Shown: one piece after another, positions 15,858 through 24,896 of the stretch
Layout of the letters: the number at the start of each line of letters is the position of its first letter
How positions within the stretch are numbered: position 1 is the stretch's first letter
DNA from: an uncultured Methylopila sp.
GTDB lineage: Bacteria; Pseudomonadota; Alphaproteobacteria; Rhizobiales; Methylopilaceae
Length of the DNA stretch: 36,931 nucleotides
Assembly: GCA_902168115.1 (NCBI GenBank)
Contig: CABHPB010000134.1
Coordinates: 1-36,931, forward strand
Direction of reading: 5' to 3'
Made by a program: the position numbers and the translations under genes
Notes under the pieces: generated by a model
Seen by the model: the letters and a program-made list of their open reading frames with translations, nothing else
Told to the model about the DNA's origin: nothing
The model's database searches: none

Positions 15858-18800
15858 GTGGCCGAGATCGAGGGACTGAAGGCTGATCCCGGCTTCATCC
15901 ATCTCAACCTGCGCTCATCCTATTCGCTGCTGGAAGGCGCGCTGAAGGTCGCGCGCATCGCCGACCTCGCCAAGGCCGACCATGCGCCGGCCGTCGCTCT
16001 GACCGACGACAACCTGTTCGGCGCGCTGGAGTTCTCCGACAAGCTCGCGGGCGCCGGCGTGCAGCCGATCGTGGGCCTCACGCTGCGGGTCGACTTCAAG
16101 GACCGCGAGCAGCGCTCCGGCCGGCCGGTGCGCGACGAGGGACGGCCGGCGATCGTGCTGCTGTCCTCGGCCGAGGCCGGCTACCGCAACCTGATGGCGC
16201 TTTCGAGCCACGCCTTCCTGACGGGGGAGGGCGACGGCGCGCCGTTCGTGTCGCCCGAGGATCTGGAGCGATACCGCGACGGTCTTCTCGCGCTGACCGG
16301 CGGCCCGGACGGCCCGATCGACCGGGCGCTGTCGGAGGGCGCCGAGGACGTCGCGGCGGCGCGGCTGTCGCGGCTCCAGGACCTTTATGGCGACCGGCTC
16401 TATGTCGAGCTGCAGCGCCATGGCCTCGCCGGCGAGAAGGCGATCGAGGGCGCAGTCGTCGCTCTCGCCTACGACCGCGGCCTGCCGCTGGTCGCGACCA
16501 ACGGCGTGCGCTTCGCCGGGCGGGCCGACCACGAGGCGCACGACGCGCTGATCTGCCTCGCCGAAGGGCGCGTGCTCGCCGAGACCGAGCGGCGGCAGAT
16601 GTCGGCCGAGCACTACTTCAAGACCCGCGCGGAGATGGCGGCGCTGTTCGCCGATCTGCCCGAGGCGCTCGAAAGCACGATCGAGATCGCCCGCCGCTGC
16701 GCCTATCGCCCGCGCACCATCAAGCCGATCCTGCCGCGCTTCGCCGTGGGCCAGGACGAGGCGGCGGAGCTGCGCGGCCAGGCGGTGGCGGGCCTGAAGG
16801 CGCGGCTGGAGTCGCACGAGCCGGCGCCGGGGCTCTCCGTCACTGATTATGAGGCGCGGCTCGACTTCGAGCTCGGCGTCATCGAGCGCATGAAGTTCCC
16901 GGGCTACTTCCTGATCGTCTCGGACTTCATCAAGTGGGCGAAGTCCCACGACATCCCGGTCGGGCCGGGCCGCGGCTCGGGCGCCGGCTCGCTCGTCGCC
17001 TACGCGCTCACCATCACCGACCTCGACCCCTTGCGCTTCGGGCTGCTGTTCGAGCGCTTCCTCAATCCCGAACGCGTGTCGATGCCGGACTTCGACATCG
17101 ACTTCTGCCAGGACCGGCGCGAGGAGGTGATCCGCTACGTCCAGGAACGCTACGGGCAGGACCGCGTGGCGCAGATCATCACCTTCGGCACGCTGCAGGC
17201 GCGCGGCGTGATGCGCGACGTCGGGCGCGTGCTCGAAATGCCCTACGGGCAGGTCGACAAGCTCTGCAAGCTGGTGCCGCAGAACCCGGCCAACCCGGTG
17301 ACGCTGAAGCAGGCGGTCGCGGACGAGCCGAAGCTTGAGGAGGCGCGCGCCGCCGACCCGACGGTCGGACGCATGCTCGACATCGCGCTGAAGCTCGAGG
17401 GGCTCTATCGCCACGCCTCGACCCACGCCGCCGGCATCGTGATCGGCGACCGGCCGCTGCACGAGCTCGTGCCGCTCTATCGCGACCCGCGCTCCGACAT
17501 GCCGGTCACCCAGTTCAACATGAAGTGGGTCGAGCCGGCGGGGTTGGTGAAGTTCGACTTCCTCGGCCTGAAGACGCTGACGACGCTGACCACCGCCGTC
17601 CATCTGCTGAAGCGCCGCGGCGTCGAGCTCGATCTCGGAAAGATCCCGATCGACGACGAGAAGACCTACGCCATGCTGTCGCGGGGCGAGACGGTCGGCG
17701 TGTTCCAGCTGGAAAGCGCCGGCATGCGGCGGGCGCTCGCCGAGATGAAGCCGGACCGCTTCGAGGACATCATCGCCCTCGTGGCGCTCTACCGGCCGGG
17801 CCCGATGGCCAACATCCCGACCTATTGCGTGCGCAAGCACGGGCTGGAAAAGCCCGACTATCCGCATCCCAAGCTCGAGCCGATCCTCGGCGAGACGTTT
17901 GGGGTCATCATCTACCAGGAACAGGTGATGCAGACGGCGCAGTCGCTCGCGGGCTACACGCTCGGCGAGGCCGACATGCTCCGCCGCGCCATGGGCAAGA
18001 AGATCCGCGCCGAGATGGACGCCCAGCGCGAGCGCTTCGTGTCGGGCTGCGTCGAGCGCCAGATCGGCAAGGGCGACGCCTCGACCATCTTCGACCTCTT
18101 GGCGAAGTTCGCCGACTACGGCTTCAACAAGAGCCACGCGGCGGCCTATGCGCTGGTCGCCTACCAGACCGCCTATCTGAAGGCGAACCACCCGGTCGAG
18201 TTCCTCGCTGCCTCGATGACGCTCGACATGGGCTCGACCGACAAGCTGGCGGAATTCCGGCAGGAGGCGGTGCGGCTCGGCATCGAGGTCCGTCCCCCTT
18301 GCGTCAACCGCTCCGACGTCGCCTTCGACGTGCTTGAGGGCGAGATCCTCTATGCGCTCTCGGCGCTGAAGGGCGTCGGCGGCTCGGCGGTGGCGGGGCT
18401 CGTGGCGGAGCGGAAGGAGCGTCCGTTCGCCAGCCTCAACGACTTCGCGCGCCGGATCGACGTGCGCCAGTTGCCGAAGCGCGCGCTCGAAAGCCTCGTC
18501 CAGGCCGGCGCGCTCGACGCGCTCGTGCCGGACCGCGCCCGCGCGCTCGCCTCGGTCGAAAGCGTCATGGCGATGGCGGCGCGCACCAAGGGCGGGGAGG
18601 CGACCGGCCAGTCCGACTTCTTCGGCGCCTCCGACGAGCCGATCCGGCCCGCGCCGCACGAGCCCTGGACCGCAGGCGAGCGCCTCAAGAAGGAGTACGA
18701 GGCGGTCGGCTTCTTCCTCTCCGGCCATCCGCTCGACGACTATGTCGGGCTGATGGACCGGCTCCGCGTCAAGCGCTACGCCGAGTTCGCGGCGGCCGTG

Positions 18801-19286
18801 AAGCAGGGCGCGACCGCGGGCCGGCTCGCCGCGACCGTGCTGTCGCGGCAGGAGCGCAAGACCAAGACCGGCAACCGCATGGGCGTCGTGACGCTCTCGG
18901 ACCCGACCGGTCACTACGAGGCGGTCATTTTCTCCGAGGGGCTCGCGCTCTACCGCGACCTGCTGGAGCCCAACACGCCCGTCATCGTCTCGGTCTCGGC
19001 CGCGCTCGAGGGCGACGACGTCCGGGTGCGGCTCGAGACGGTGGAGCCGCTCGACAAGGCGGCGGAGCGCCACCAGAAGTCGGTGCGCGTGTTCCTTAGA
19101 TCGCCCGAGCCGTTCGAGGCGCTGTCGCGGCGGCTCGAACAGGGCGACGGCGAGGTCTCGCTCGTCATGCTGCTCGACGCCGGGGCGGAGGTCGAGATCC
19201 GGCTGCCCGGAAAATACCGGGTCTCGCCGCAGATCGCGGGCGCGCTGAAGACGGTGCCCGGCGTGGTCGACGTCGTCGCGGCCTGA
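15858..19286 (+). CDS. dnaE: DNA polymerase III subunit alpha
   Basis: Catalytic subunit of the replicative polymerase. The 1142-aa protein begins with a PHP domain (FIHLNLRSSYSLLEGALKV), followed by the palm with the catalytic aspartates in PDFDIDFCQ (Asp411, Asp413, Asp415), the fingers with RPGPM, the tandem helix-hairpin-helix region near residue 830-900, and an OB-fold domain (about 970-1060). The length and PHP sequence are those of DnaE1, the replicative copy, not the error-prone DnaE2 (ImuC). The start is GTG, 6-11 bases after GGGAGG. It stands alone, with the LexA-controlled small gene just upstream and the rpsB promoter downstream. Confidence 0.96.
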   Translation: MAEIEGLKADPGFIHLNLRSSYSLLEGALKVARIADLAKADHAPAVALTDDNLFGALEFSDKLAGAGVQPIVGLTLRVDFKDREQRSGRPVRDEGRPAIVLLSSAEAGYRNLMALSSHAFLTGEGDGAPFVSPEDLERYRDGLLALTGGPDGPIDRALSEGAEDVAAARLSRLQDLYGDRLYVELQRHGLAGEKAIEGAVVALAYDRGLPLVATNGVRFAGRADHEAHDALICLAEGRVLAETERRQMSAEHYFKTRAEMAALFADLPEALESTIEIARRCAYRPRTIKPILPRFAVGQDEAAELRGQAVAGLKARLESHEPAPGLSVTDYEARLDFELGVIERMKFPGYFLIVSDFIKWAKSHDIPVGPGRGSGAGSLVAYALTITDLDPLRFGLLFERFLNPERVSMPDFDIDFCQDRREEVIRYVQERYGQDRVAQIITFGTLQARGVMRDVGRVLEMPYGQVDKLCKLVPQNPANPVTLKQAVADEPKLEEARAADPTVGRMLDIALKLEGLYRHASTHAAGIVIGDRPLHELVPLYRDPRSDMPVTQFNMKWVEPAGLVKFDFLGLKTLTTLTTAVHLLKRRGVELDLGKIPIDDEKTYAMLSRGETVGVFQLESAGMRRALAEMKPDRFEDIIALVALYRPGPMANIPTYCVRKHGLEKPDYPHPKLEPILGETFGVIIYQEQVMQTAQSLAGYTLGEADMLRRAMGKKIRAEMDAQRERFVSGCVERQIGKGDASTIFDLLAKFADYGFNKSHAAAYALVAYQTAYLKANHPVEFLAASMTLDMGSTDKLAEFRQEAVRLGIEVRPPCVNRSDVAFDVLEGEILYALSALKGVGGSAVAGLVAERKERPFASLNDFARRIDVRQLPKRALESLVQAGALDALVPDRARALASVESVMAMAARTKGGEATGQSDFFGASDEPIRPAPHEPWTAGERLKKEYEAVGFFLSGHPLDDYVGLMDRLRVKRYAEFAAAVKQGATAGRLAATVLSRQERKTKTGNRMGVVTLSDPTGHYEAVIFSEGLALYRDLLEPNTPVIVSVSAALEGDDVRVRLETVEPLDKAAERHQKSVRVFLRSPEPFEALSRRLEQGDGEVSLVMLLDAGAEVEIRLPGKYRVSPQIAGALKTVPGVVDVVAA

Positions 19287-19375
19287 ACAGGCCGCCTTTT
19301 GGGCCGAGGCGCCGGGCGTGTGGCGCCCGTGCCGTGAGTTCCGGCGATCTCGGGGCGTTTGATCGCCCGCGAAGG

Positions 19376-19406
19376 CTTGCCTTTTGGGCGCCGGGGCGCC
19401 TATAAG
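19376..19406 (+). promoter_or_regulatory. Predicted housekeeping promoter of the rpsB operon
   Basis: CTTGCC (19376-19381) followed by TATAAG (19401-19406), the best housekeeping-type match in the 231 bases between dnaE and rpsB. The spacing from TTGCCT to TATAAG is 18. It would leave a leader of about 105 bases before rpsB, long enough for feedback control by S2, though no specific structure was recognised. Confidence 0.5.
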
Positions 19407-19517
19407 CCGCGCCATCTCACACGCGGGATCTGCGGCGATAACCAAGCCGTTCCGGCGCGAGGGCCCGATGAGGGGCCCTGGCGACGCCCGCGGAGGCTTC
19501 CGGAGAAAGACGACACC

Positions 19518-20558
19518 ATGGCTCTGCCCGATTTCACCATGCGCCAGCTGCTCGAGGCCGGCGTGCACTTCGGCCACCAGGCGCACCGCTGGAACCCGAA
19601 GATGTCGCCGTACATCTTCGGCGCCCGCAACAACATCCACATCATCGACCTCGCCCAGACCGTGCCGATGCTGCATCGCGCGCTGCAGGCCGTGAGCGAC
19701 GTCGTGGCGGCCGGCGGCCGCGTGCTGATCGTCGGCACCAAGCGCCAGGCCGCGGACGTGGTCGCCGATTCGGCGCGCCGCTCCGCGCAGTACTTCGTGA
19801 ACTCCCGCTGGCTCGGCGGCATGCTGACCAACTGGAAGACCATTTCGGGCTCGATCCAGCGCCTGCGCAAGCTCGAGGAGATGCTCGCCGGCGAGGCCCA
19901 CGGCTTCACCAAGAAGGAGCGCCTCACTTTGTCGCGCGAGCGCGACAAGCTCGAGAAGACGCTCGGCGGCATCAAGGACATGGGCGGCCTGCCCAACCTG
20001 ATCTTCGTGATCGACACCAACAAGGAGCAGATCGCCGTCCAGGAGGCCCGTCGTCTCGGGATCCCGGTCGCCGCGATCCTTGACACCAATTCCGATCCGG
20101 AAGGCATCACCTATCCGATCCCGGGCAATGACGACGCCGGCCGCGCGCTCGCGCTCTACGGCGACCTGATCGCCCGCGCCGCCATCGACGGCATCGGCCG
20201 CGGCCAGGGCGACAGCGGCGTCGACCTCGGCGCCCAGGAAGAGCCGACGCTCGAGCCTGCCGTCGCCGAGACCGCCGTCGTCGCGTCGACCGACGGCGTC
20301 GTCGAGGCGCCCGAGGAGGCCTTCGAGCTGCTCGCCGCGCCGCGCGGCGCGCCGGACGATCTGTCCAAGCTGTCCGGCGTCGGCCCGCAGCTCGAGCAGA
20401 AGCTCAACGAATACGGCGTCTTCCACTACTGGCAGCTCGCGGCCATGTCGGCCGACGACATCAAGAAGGCCGACGCGGAGCTCAAGCTCAACGGCCGCTT
20501 CGAGCGCGAGGGCTGGGCCGCGCAGGCCCGCGAACAGCTCGCCGTCCTCGCGGCTTGA
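19518..20558 (+). CDS. rpsB: 30S ribosomal protein S2 with a C-terminal helix-hairpin-helix extension
   Basis: Small-subunit ribosomal protein. Residues 1 to about 225 are a standard S2 ([45 protein letters not shown]). The protein continues to 346 aa, about 100 more than E. coli S2. An acidic Ala/Glu/Val linker (about 230-275) leads to a compact C-terminal domain (about 280-340) with [22 protein letters not shown] split over two helices, the pattern of helix-hairpin-helix domains that bind nucleic acid. Such extensions are known in Hyphomicrobiales S2. The start is the ATG giving [15 protein letters not shown]; an earlier in-frame ATG (19359) is rejected. Confidence 0.95.
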   Translation: MALPDFTMRQLLEAGVHFGHQAHRWNPKMSPYIFGARNNIHIIDLAQTVPMLHRALQAVSDVVAAGGRVLIVGTKRQAADVVADSARRSAQYFVNSRWLGGMLTNWKTISGSIQRLRKLEEMLAGEAHGFTKKERLTLSRERDKLEKTLGGIKDMGGLPNLIFVIDTNKEQIAVQEARRLGIPVAAILDTNSDPEGITYPIPGNDDAGRALALYGDLIARAAIDGIGRGQGDSGVDLGAQEEPTLEPAVAETAVVASTDGVVEAPEEAFELLAAPRGAPDDLSKLSGVGPQLEQKLNEYGVFHYWQLAAMSADDIKKADAELKLNGRFEREGWAAQAREQLAVLAA

Positions 20559-20570
20559 CGTTTCGTTCCT

Positions 20571-20632
20571 CCGTCACGTTTGTGACGGAACCATCGGTTT
20601 TGTTTCGCGTCGCCCGGTCCTCCGGGCGACGC
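20571..20632 (+). promoter_or_regulatory. Two hairpins between rpsB and tsf
   Basis: The first is CCGTCAC-gttt-GTGACGG (20571-20588). The second is an 11-bp perfect stem GCGTCGCCCGG-tcct-CCGGGCGACGC (20607-20632), ending 19 bases before the tsf start. Neither has a proper T tract, so they more likely tune processing or partial read-through from rpsB into tsf than end transcription. Confidence 0.55.
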
Positions 20633-20651
20633 CACTTTGTTCGAGGATGAT

Positions 20652-21578
20652 ATGGCAAACATCACCGCCGCCATGGTGAAGGAGCTTCGCGAGAAGACCG
20701 GCGCCGGCATGATGGACTGCAAGAACGCGCTGAACGAGACCGCCGGCGACATCGAGGCCGCGGTTGACTGGCTGCGCAAGAAGGGTCTCGCCAAGGCCGC
20801 CAAGAAGGCCGGCCGCACCGCGGCCGAGGGCCTCGTCGCGGTCGCGGCCGAGGGCGGCAAGGCGGTCGCCGTCGAGGTCAACTCCGAGACCGACTTCGTC
20901 GCCCGCAATCCCGAGTTCCAGGAGATGGTCGCCGCCATCGCGCAGGTCGCGCTCAAGATCGGCGACAATGTCGAGGCGATCCTCGCGGCCTCCTATCCGG
21001 GCGGCGGCACGGTCTCCGAGAAGATCCAGGCGACGGTCGGCAAGATCGGCGAGAACATGACCCTGCGCCGCGCGCAGGCGATCTCGGTGCCGAACGGCGT
21101 CGTCGGAACCTACGTTCACGCCCCGGTCGCGCCGGGCCTCGGCAAGATCGCCGTGCTCGTCGCGCTCGAGTCCGAGGGCAAGGCGGACGCGCTCGCCGGC
21201 GTCGGCAAGCAGGTCGCCATGCATGTCGCGGCCACCAACCCGGCCGGCCTCGACGCCGCCTCGATCGACCCCTCGGTCATCGAGCGCGAAAAGGCCGTGC
21301 TCGCCGACAAGGCGCGCGAGGGCGGCAAGCCCGAGCACGTCATCGAGAAGATCGTCGAGAGCGGCATCAAGAGCTTCTTCAAGGAGGCGACCCTCCTCGA
21401 CCAGCCCTTCGTGCACGACACGTCCAAGACCGTCGCCCAGGCCGTGAAGGCCTCCGAGGGCGACGCCGGGGCCCCGGTGAAGGTCGCGGGCTTCGTCCGT
21501 CTCGCGCTCGGCGAGGGCGTCGAGAAGGAAGAGAGCGACTTCGCGGCCGAGGTCGCGGCGGCGTCGGGCGTCAAGTAA
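20652..21578 (+). CDS. tsf: Elongation factor Ts
   Basis: Nucleotide exchange factor that recycles EF-Tu. The 308-aa protein has the N-terminal UBA-like domain with [17 protein letters not shown] (signature) and a core domain with [10 protein letters not shown] and MHVAATNP. The length is normal for alphaproteobacteria. The start is the ATG giving [17 protein letters not shown], after CGAGGATGAT. It follows rpsB by 93 bases containing two hairpins. Confidence 0.96.
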   Translation: MANITAAMVKELREKTGAGMMDCKNALNETAGDIEAAVDWLRKKGLAKAAKKAGRTAAEGLVAVAAEGGKAVAVEVNSETDFVARNPEFQEMVAAIAQVALKIGDNVEAILAASYPGGGTVSEKIQATVGKIGENMTLRRAQAISVPNGVVGTYVHAPVAPGLGKIAVLVALESEGKADALAGVGKQVAMHVAATNPAGLDAASIDPSVIEREKAVLADKAREGGKPEHVIEKIVESGIKSFFKEATLLDQPFVHDTSKTVAQAVKASEGDAGAPVKVAGFVRLALGEGVEKEESDFAAEVAAASGVK

Positions 21579-21627
21579 GACGCCGCGTTCGCCGGTGGGC
21601 GCCCGAAGCGGCGCGACCTCTCCGCTC

Positions 21628-21755
21628 GGTCAGGCCCGGGCTTGACCCGGGCCTCCATCCCTGGCGATGGAGTGCCGGCGGGAACCTGGATGTTTCCGGG
21701 CTCCCTCAAGACGCGAAGCCGGAACCTTCCGGTTTCGCAAGCCGGCGATGACGAA
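21628..21755 (-). repeat. Composite intergenic repeat, copy 3
   Basis: The same element as copy 1 but reversed. Its CCCGGG palindrome is AGGCCCGGG-CTTGA-CCCGGGCCT (21632-21654), and the other hairpin is GCGAAGCCGG-aacctt-CCGGTTTCGC (21713-21738). It occupies most of the tsf-pyrH gap, inside an essential gene run. The pyrH start lies 35 bases after its end. Confidence 0.8.
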
Positions 21756-21789
21756 ACTCCCAGCACCCCACCGCGAGGATCCCCCGAAG

Positions 21790-22512
21790 ATGGACGCAAA
21801 GCCGCTCTATCGCCGGGTCCTCGTGAAGGTGTCGGGCGAGGCGCTGATGGGCCCCGAGCCCTTCGGCCTGCACCAGCCGACCGTCGAGGCGATCGCCGAC
21901 GACCTTGCGGCGACGCACGCGCTCGGCGTCGAACTTGGCGTGGTGGTGGGCGGCGGAAACATCTTCCGCGGCATGCAGGTCTCGTCCAGCAAGGGCGTCG
22001 ACCGCGCGACCGGCGACTACATGGGCATGCTCGCCACCGTGATGAACGCGCTCGCGCTCAACGCGGCGGTCATGCGGCGGGGCGTGCAGTCGCGAGCGCT
22101 GTCGGCGCTCGACATGCCGGCCGTGTGCGAGACCTACACGCGCCCGCGCGCGCTCGCCCATCTCGACCGAGGCCGCATCGTGATCTTCGCGGCCGGCACC
22201 GGCAATCCGTTCTTCACGACCGACACCGCCGCCGCGCTGCGCGCGATCGAGACCGGCTGCGAGGCGCTGCTGAAGGCGACCAACGTCGACGGCATCTACA
22301 CCGCCGATCCGAAAAAGGACGCGAGCGCGACCCGGCTCGAGCGTCTGACGCATGACGAGGTCATCCAGAAGGACCTCAAGGTGATGGACACGGCGGCCTT
22401 CGCGCTTGCGCGCGAGAACAGCCTTCCGGTAATCGTCTTTTCCATTCACGAGCCCGGCTCGATCCAGGCGGCGGTCTGCGGCGGAGCACGCGCGACCACC
22501 GTCGCGAGCTGA
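21790..22512 (+). CDS. pyrH: Uridylate kinase (UMP kinase)
   Basis: Phosphorylates UMP to UDP with ATP; the bacterial hexameric enzyme is unrelated to eukaryotic UMP/CMP kinase. The 240-aa protein of the amino-acid kinase fold shows [18 protein letters not shown] at the N-terminus, [10 protein letters not shown], the [20 protein letters not shown] region, [19 protein letters not shown] and [15 protein letters not shown]. The start was chosen at ATG 21790, matching the family N-terminus; in-frame ATGs at 21748 and 21667 would read out of the repeat. It begins a close-packed pyrH-frr pair. Confidence 0.95.
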   Translation: MDAKPLYRRVLVKVSGEALMGPEPFGLHQPTVEAIADDLAATHALGVELGVVVGGGNIFRGMQVSSSKGVDRATGDYMGMLATVMNALALNAAVMRRGVQSRALSALDMPAVCETYTRPRALAHLDRGRIVIFAAGTGNPFFTTDTAAALRAIETGCEALLKATNVDGIYTADPKKDASATRLERLTHDEVIQKDLKVMDTAAFALARENSLPVIVFSIHEPGSIQAAVCGGARATTVAS

Positions 22513-22550
22513 AGAGGCGGCCCCCAACCGCCCGTCAAAGGGAGCCCCAC

Positions 22551-23111
22551 ATGGCCGGTCAGTTCGACCTCGAAGACATCAAGCGCCGCATGACCGGCGC
22601 CGTCGCCTCGCTCAAGACCGACCTCGCGGGCCTTCGCACGGGGCGCGCCTCGGCGAACCTGCTCGACCCGATCCACGTCACGGCCTACGGCGCCGAGATG
22701 CCGCTGAACCAGGTGGCGACCATCAGCGTGCCGGAGCCGCGCATGCTGAGCGTGCAGGTGTGGGACCGCTCGATGGTCAACGCCGTCGACAAGGCGATCC
22801 GGGAGGCCAATCTCGGCCTCAACCCGATCACCGAGGGGCAGCTGATGCGCATTCCGCTGCCCGAGCTCAACGCCGAGCGCCGCAAGGAGCTCGTCAAGGT
22901 CGCGCACAAATACGCCGAGAACCAGAAAGTCGCCGTCCGCCATGTGCGGCGCGACGGCCTCGACGTGCTGAAGAAGGCCGAAAAGGACGGTGACGTCAGC
23001 GAGGACGAGCATAATAAGCTCGCCGAGCAGGTCCAGAAGGCGACGGATGCGGCGGTGGCCGAGATCGACCAGGCGCTCGCCGCCAAGGAAAAAGATATCC
23101 TGCAGGTGTGA
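22551..23111 (+). CDS. frr: Ribosome recycling factor
   Basis: Splits post-termination ribosomes together with EF-G. The 186-aa protein is the full family length and has the L-shaped fold's markers: [28 protein letters not shown], the GLNP..EG.L.RIPLPEL segment, ERRKELVK and VRHVRRDG. It lies 38 bases after pyrH, with AAAGGGAGC before the start, and is the last translation-factor gene of the run. Confidence 0.96.
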   Translation: MAGQFDLEDIKRRMTGAVASLKTDLAGLRTGRASANLLDPIHVTAYGAEMPLNQVATISVPEPRMLSVQVWDRSMVNAVDKAIREANLGLNPITEGQLMRIPLPELNAERRKELVKVAHKYAENQKVAVRHVRRDGLDVLKKAEKDGDVSEDEHNKLAEQVQKATDAAVAEIDQALAAKEKDILQV

Positions 23112-23265
23112 TAGATTGCGCGCGTCGCGGGTCGCGCGCCGGCGTCGCGCGGCTCCGCGCGGGTCGGTCGGCCGCGGTGCGTTGTAAGCGGCGGACCCCC
23201 GACGGGTCCATGAACGGGACTTGTGAGCGGGACTTGCGCGACATGCATCTCCGGGCCGCTGCGCG

Positions 23266-24042
23266 ATGACGCCGACCAACCTGCCGCGATGGACCGACGA
23301 AGCGCCCGAGCCCGGCGTGCCGGAAGCGCCGCCGCGTCATGTCGCGATCATCATGGACGGCAACGGCCGCTGGGCCGCGGCGCGGGGACTGCCGCGCCTC
23401 GAGGGGCATCGCCGCGGCGTCGACGCGCTCAGAAAGGCGATCCGCGCGGCGCACGAGCTCGGCGTCCGGCACCTCACGCTCTACAGCTTCTCGGTCGAGA
23501 ACTGGTCGCGCCCGGCCGAGGAGGTCACCGACCTCATGAACCTGCTGCGCCTGTTCATCCGGCGCGACCTCGCCGAGCTGCACAAGGCCAACATCCGTAT
23601 CCGCGTCATCGGCGAGCGAGGCAACCTGCCGCCGGACATCCTCGGCCTCCTCGTCGAGGCCGAGACGACGACGCGCGCCAACACCGGGCTCGACCTCGTG
23701 GTCGCCTTCAACTACGGCGCGCGGCAAGAGATCGTCTCCGCGGTCCGCCGGATCGCCGAGGCCGCGCGCGACGGCAGGCTCGATCCGGCGCAGATCGACG
23801 CCGGCCTGTTTTCGGACCATCTCGACACCGCCGACATCCCCGATCCGGACCTCGTGATCCGCACCAGCGGCGAGTTGCGGATCTCGAATTTCCTCCTGTG
23901 GCAAAGCGCTTACGCGGAGTTCGCGTTCCTTCCCATGCACTGGCCGGACTTCGACAAGCAGGCCTTCGAGGAGGCCGTCGCGAGCTATCGCTCGCGGCAG
24001 CGGCGCTATGGCGGACGCCTCGCGGCGCGGGCCGGCGCGTGA
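23266..24042 (+). CDS. uppS: Isoprenyl transferase (undecaprenyl diphosphate synthase)
   Basis: Condenses farnesyl diphosphate with isopentenyl diphosphates to make the C55 lipid carrier for peptidoglycan and surface polysaccharides. The 258-aa cis-prenyltransferase has the catalytic Asp31 in [33 protein letters not shown], and the C-terminal RTSGE(L)[12 protein letters not shown](F) pyrophosphate-binding region. The first 22 residues are a Pro-rich unconserved tail. Its stop overlaps the GTG start of cdsA (GTGA), so the two are translationally coupled. A 154-base GC-rich gap separates it from frr. Confidence 0.95.
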   Translation: MTPTNLPRWTDEAPEPGVPEAPPRHVAIIMDGNGRWAAARGLPRLEGHRRGVDALRKAIRAAHELGVRHLTLYSFSVENWSRPAEEVTDLMNLLRLFIRRDLAELHKANIRIRVIGERGNLPPDILGLLVEAETTTRANTGLDLVVAFNYGARQEIVSAVRRIAEAARDGRLDPAQIDAGLFSDHLDTADIPDPDLVIRTSGELRISNFLLWQSAYAEFAFLPMHWPDFDKQAFEEAVASYRSRQRRYGGRLAARAGA

Positions 24043-24896
24043 ACGAGGCGCCCGCCGCCGCGGGCCGGCGAACGTCGGAGCTTGCGGTCCGGACCGTGTC
24101 CGGCCTCGTGATGATCGCCGCCGCGCTCACCGCGGCCTGGGCGGGCGGACTCGCCTTCGCGGCGTTCTGGACGCTGGCCGGCGTCGCTGTCGGGGTCGAA
24201 TGGGCCTGGCTGGTCGCTTCCGAGCCGCGCGAACGGCGGCTGAGCGCCTGGCTCGTGGCGGCGACGCTGTTGGTCGCGGGCGTGACGCTCTGGCTCGGGG
24301 TGTACCTGCCGACCGCGCCGTTCGTGGCGCTTGCGATCGTCGTTGGTGGGACTGGCGTCGTCGCGCTCTCGGCGCGGCCCGATCCGTTCGCCTCGCTCGC
24401 GATTCCCTATGGCGCCGCGGTCTTCGCCGGGGCGATTCTCCTGCGGCGCGACCCGCAGGACGGGCTGCTCGCGACGGTCTGGCTGTTCGCCGTGGTCTGG
24501 GGCACCGACATCGCGGCCTTCTTCGCCGGCCGCACCTTCGGCGGGCCGAAGCTCGCCCCGAAGATCTCGCCGAAGAAGACGTGGTCGGGCGCGATCGGGG
24601 GAACCGTCGCGGCGGTGGCGGCCGGCGTCGGCGTCGCGGCCTGGGCCGGGGCGCCGAACCTCTGGCCCGTCGGACTGATCGCGCTCGCCTGCTCGGTCGC
24701 GGTCGTCGTCGGGGATCTCGTCGAATCGGGGATCAAGCGCGTCTACGGCGCGAAGGATTCGAGCAAGCTCATACCCGGACACGGGGGATTGATGGACCGG
24801 CTCGACGGCTTCCTGTTCGCGGCGACGCTCGCCGCCGCCGTCGGGCTCGCGCGCGGCGGCTTCGACGCGGCGGGGCAGGGGCTTCTGCGATGGTGA
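24039..24896 (+). CDS. cdsA: Phosphatidate cytidylyltransferase
   Basis: Makes CDP-diacylglycerol from phosphatidic acid and CTP, the branch point of phospholipid synthesis, in the inner membrane. The 285-aa protein has about eight hydrophobic segments and the CdsA signature: [14 protein letters not shown] (from residue 175) and the C-terminal GDLVES.IKR...KD(S)SK.IPGHGG.MDR.D block, whose last aspartate is near residue 251. The start is GTG 24039, overlapping uppS; a longer frame to the left is the other frame of uppS. Its stop lies inside the start of dxr (7-base overlap). Confidence 0.94.
   Translation: MNEAPAAAGRRTSELAVRTVSGLVMIAAALTAAWAGGLAFAAFWTLAGVAVGVEWAWLVASEPRERRLSAWLVAATLLVAGVTLWLGVYLPTAPFVALAIVVGGTGVVALSARPDPFASLAIPYGAAVFAGAILLRRDPQDGLLATVWLFAVVWGTDIAAFFAGRTFGGPKLAPKISPKKTWSGAIGGTVAAVAAGVGVAAWAGAPNLWPVGLIALACSVAVVVGDLVESGIKRVYGAKDSSKLIPGHGGLMDRLDGFLFAATLAAAVGLARGGFDAAGQGLLRW

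Noticed and set aside
15915-20426. Open frame of about 1500 codons on the minus strand opposite dnaE and rpsB
   Set aside because: Long antisense frames are expected in DNA of about 70% GC; the predicted protein is a low-complexity Arg/Asp/Leu/Val-rich shadow with no domain, and both genes beneath it are certain.
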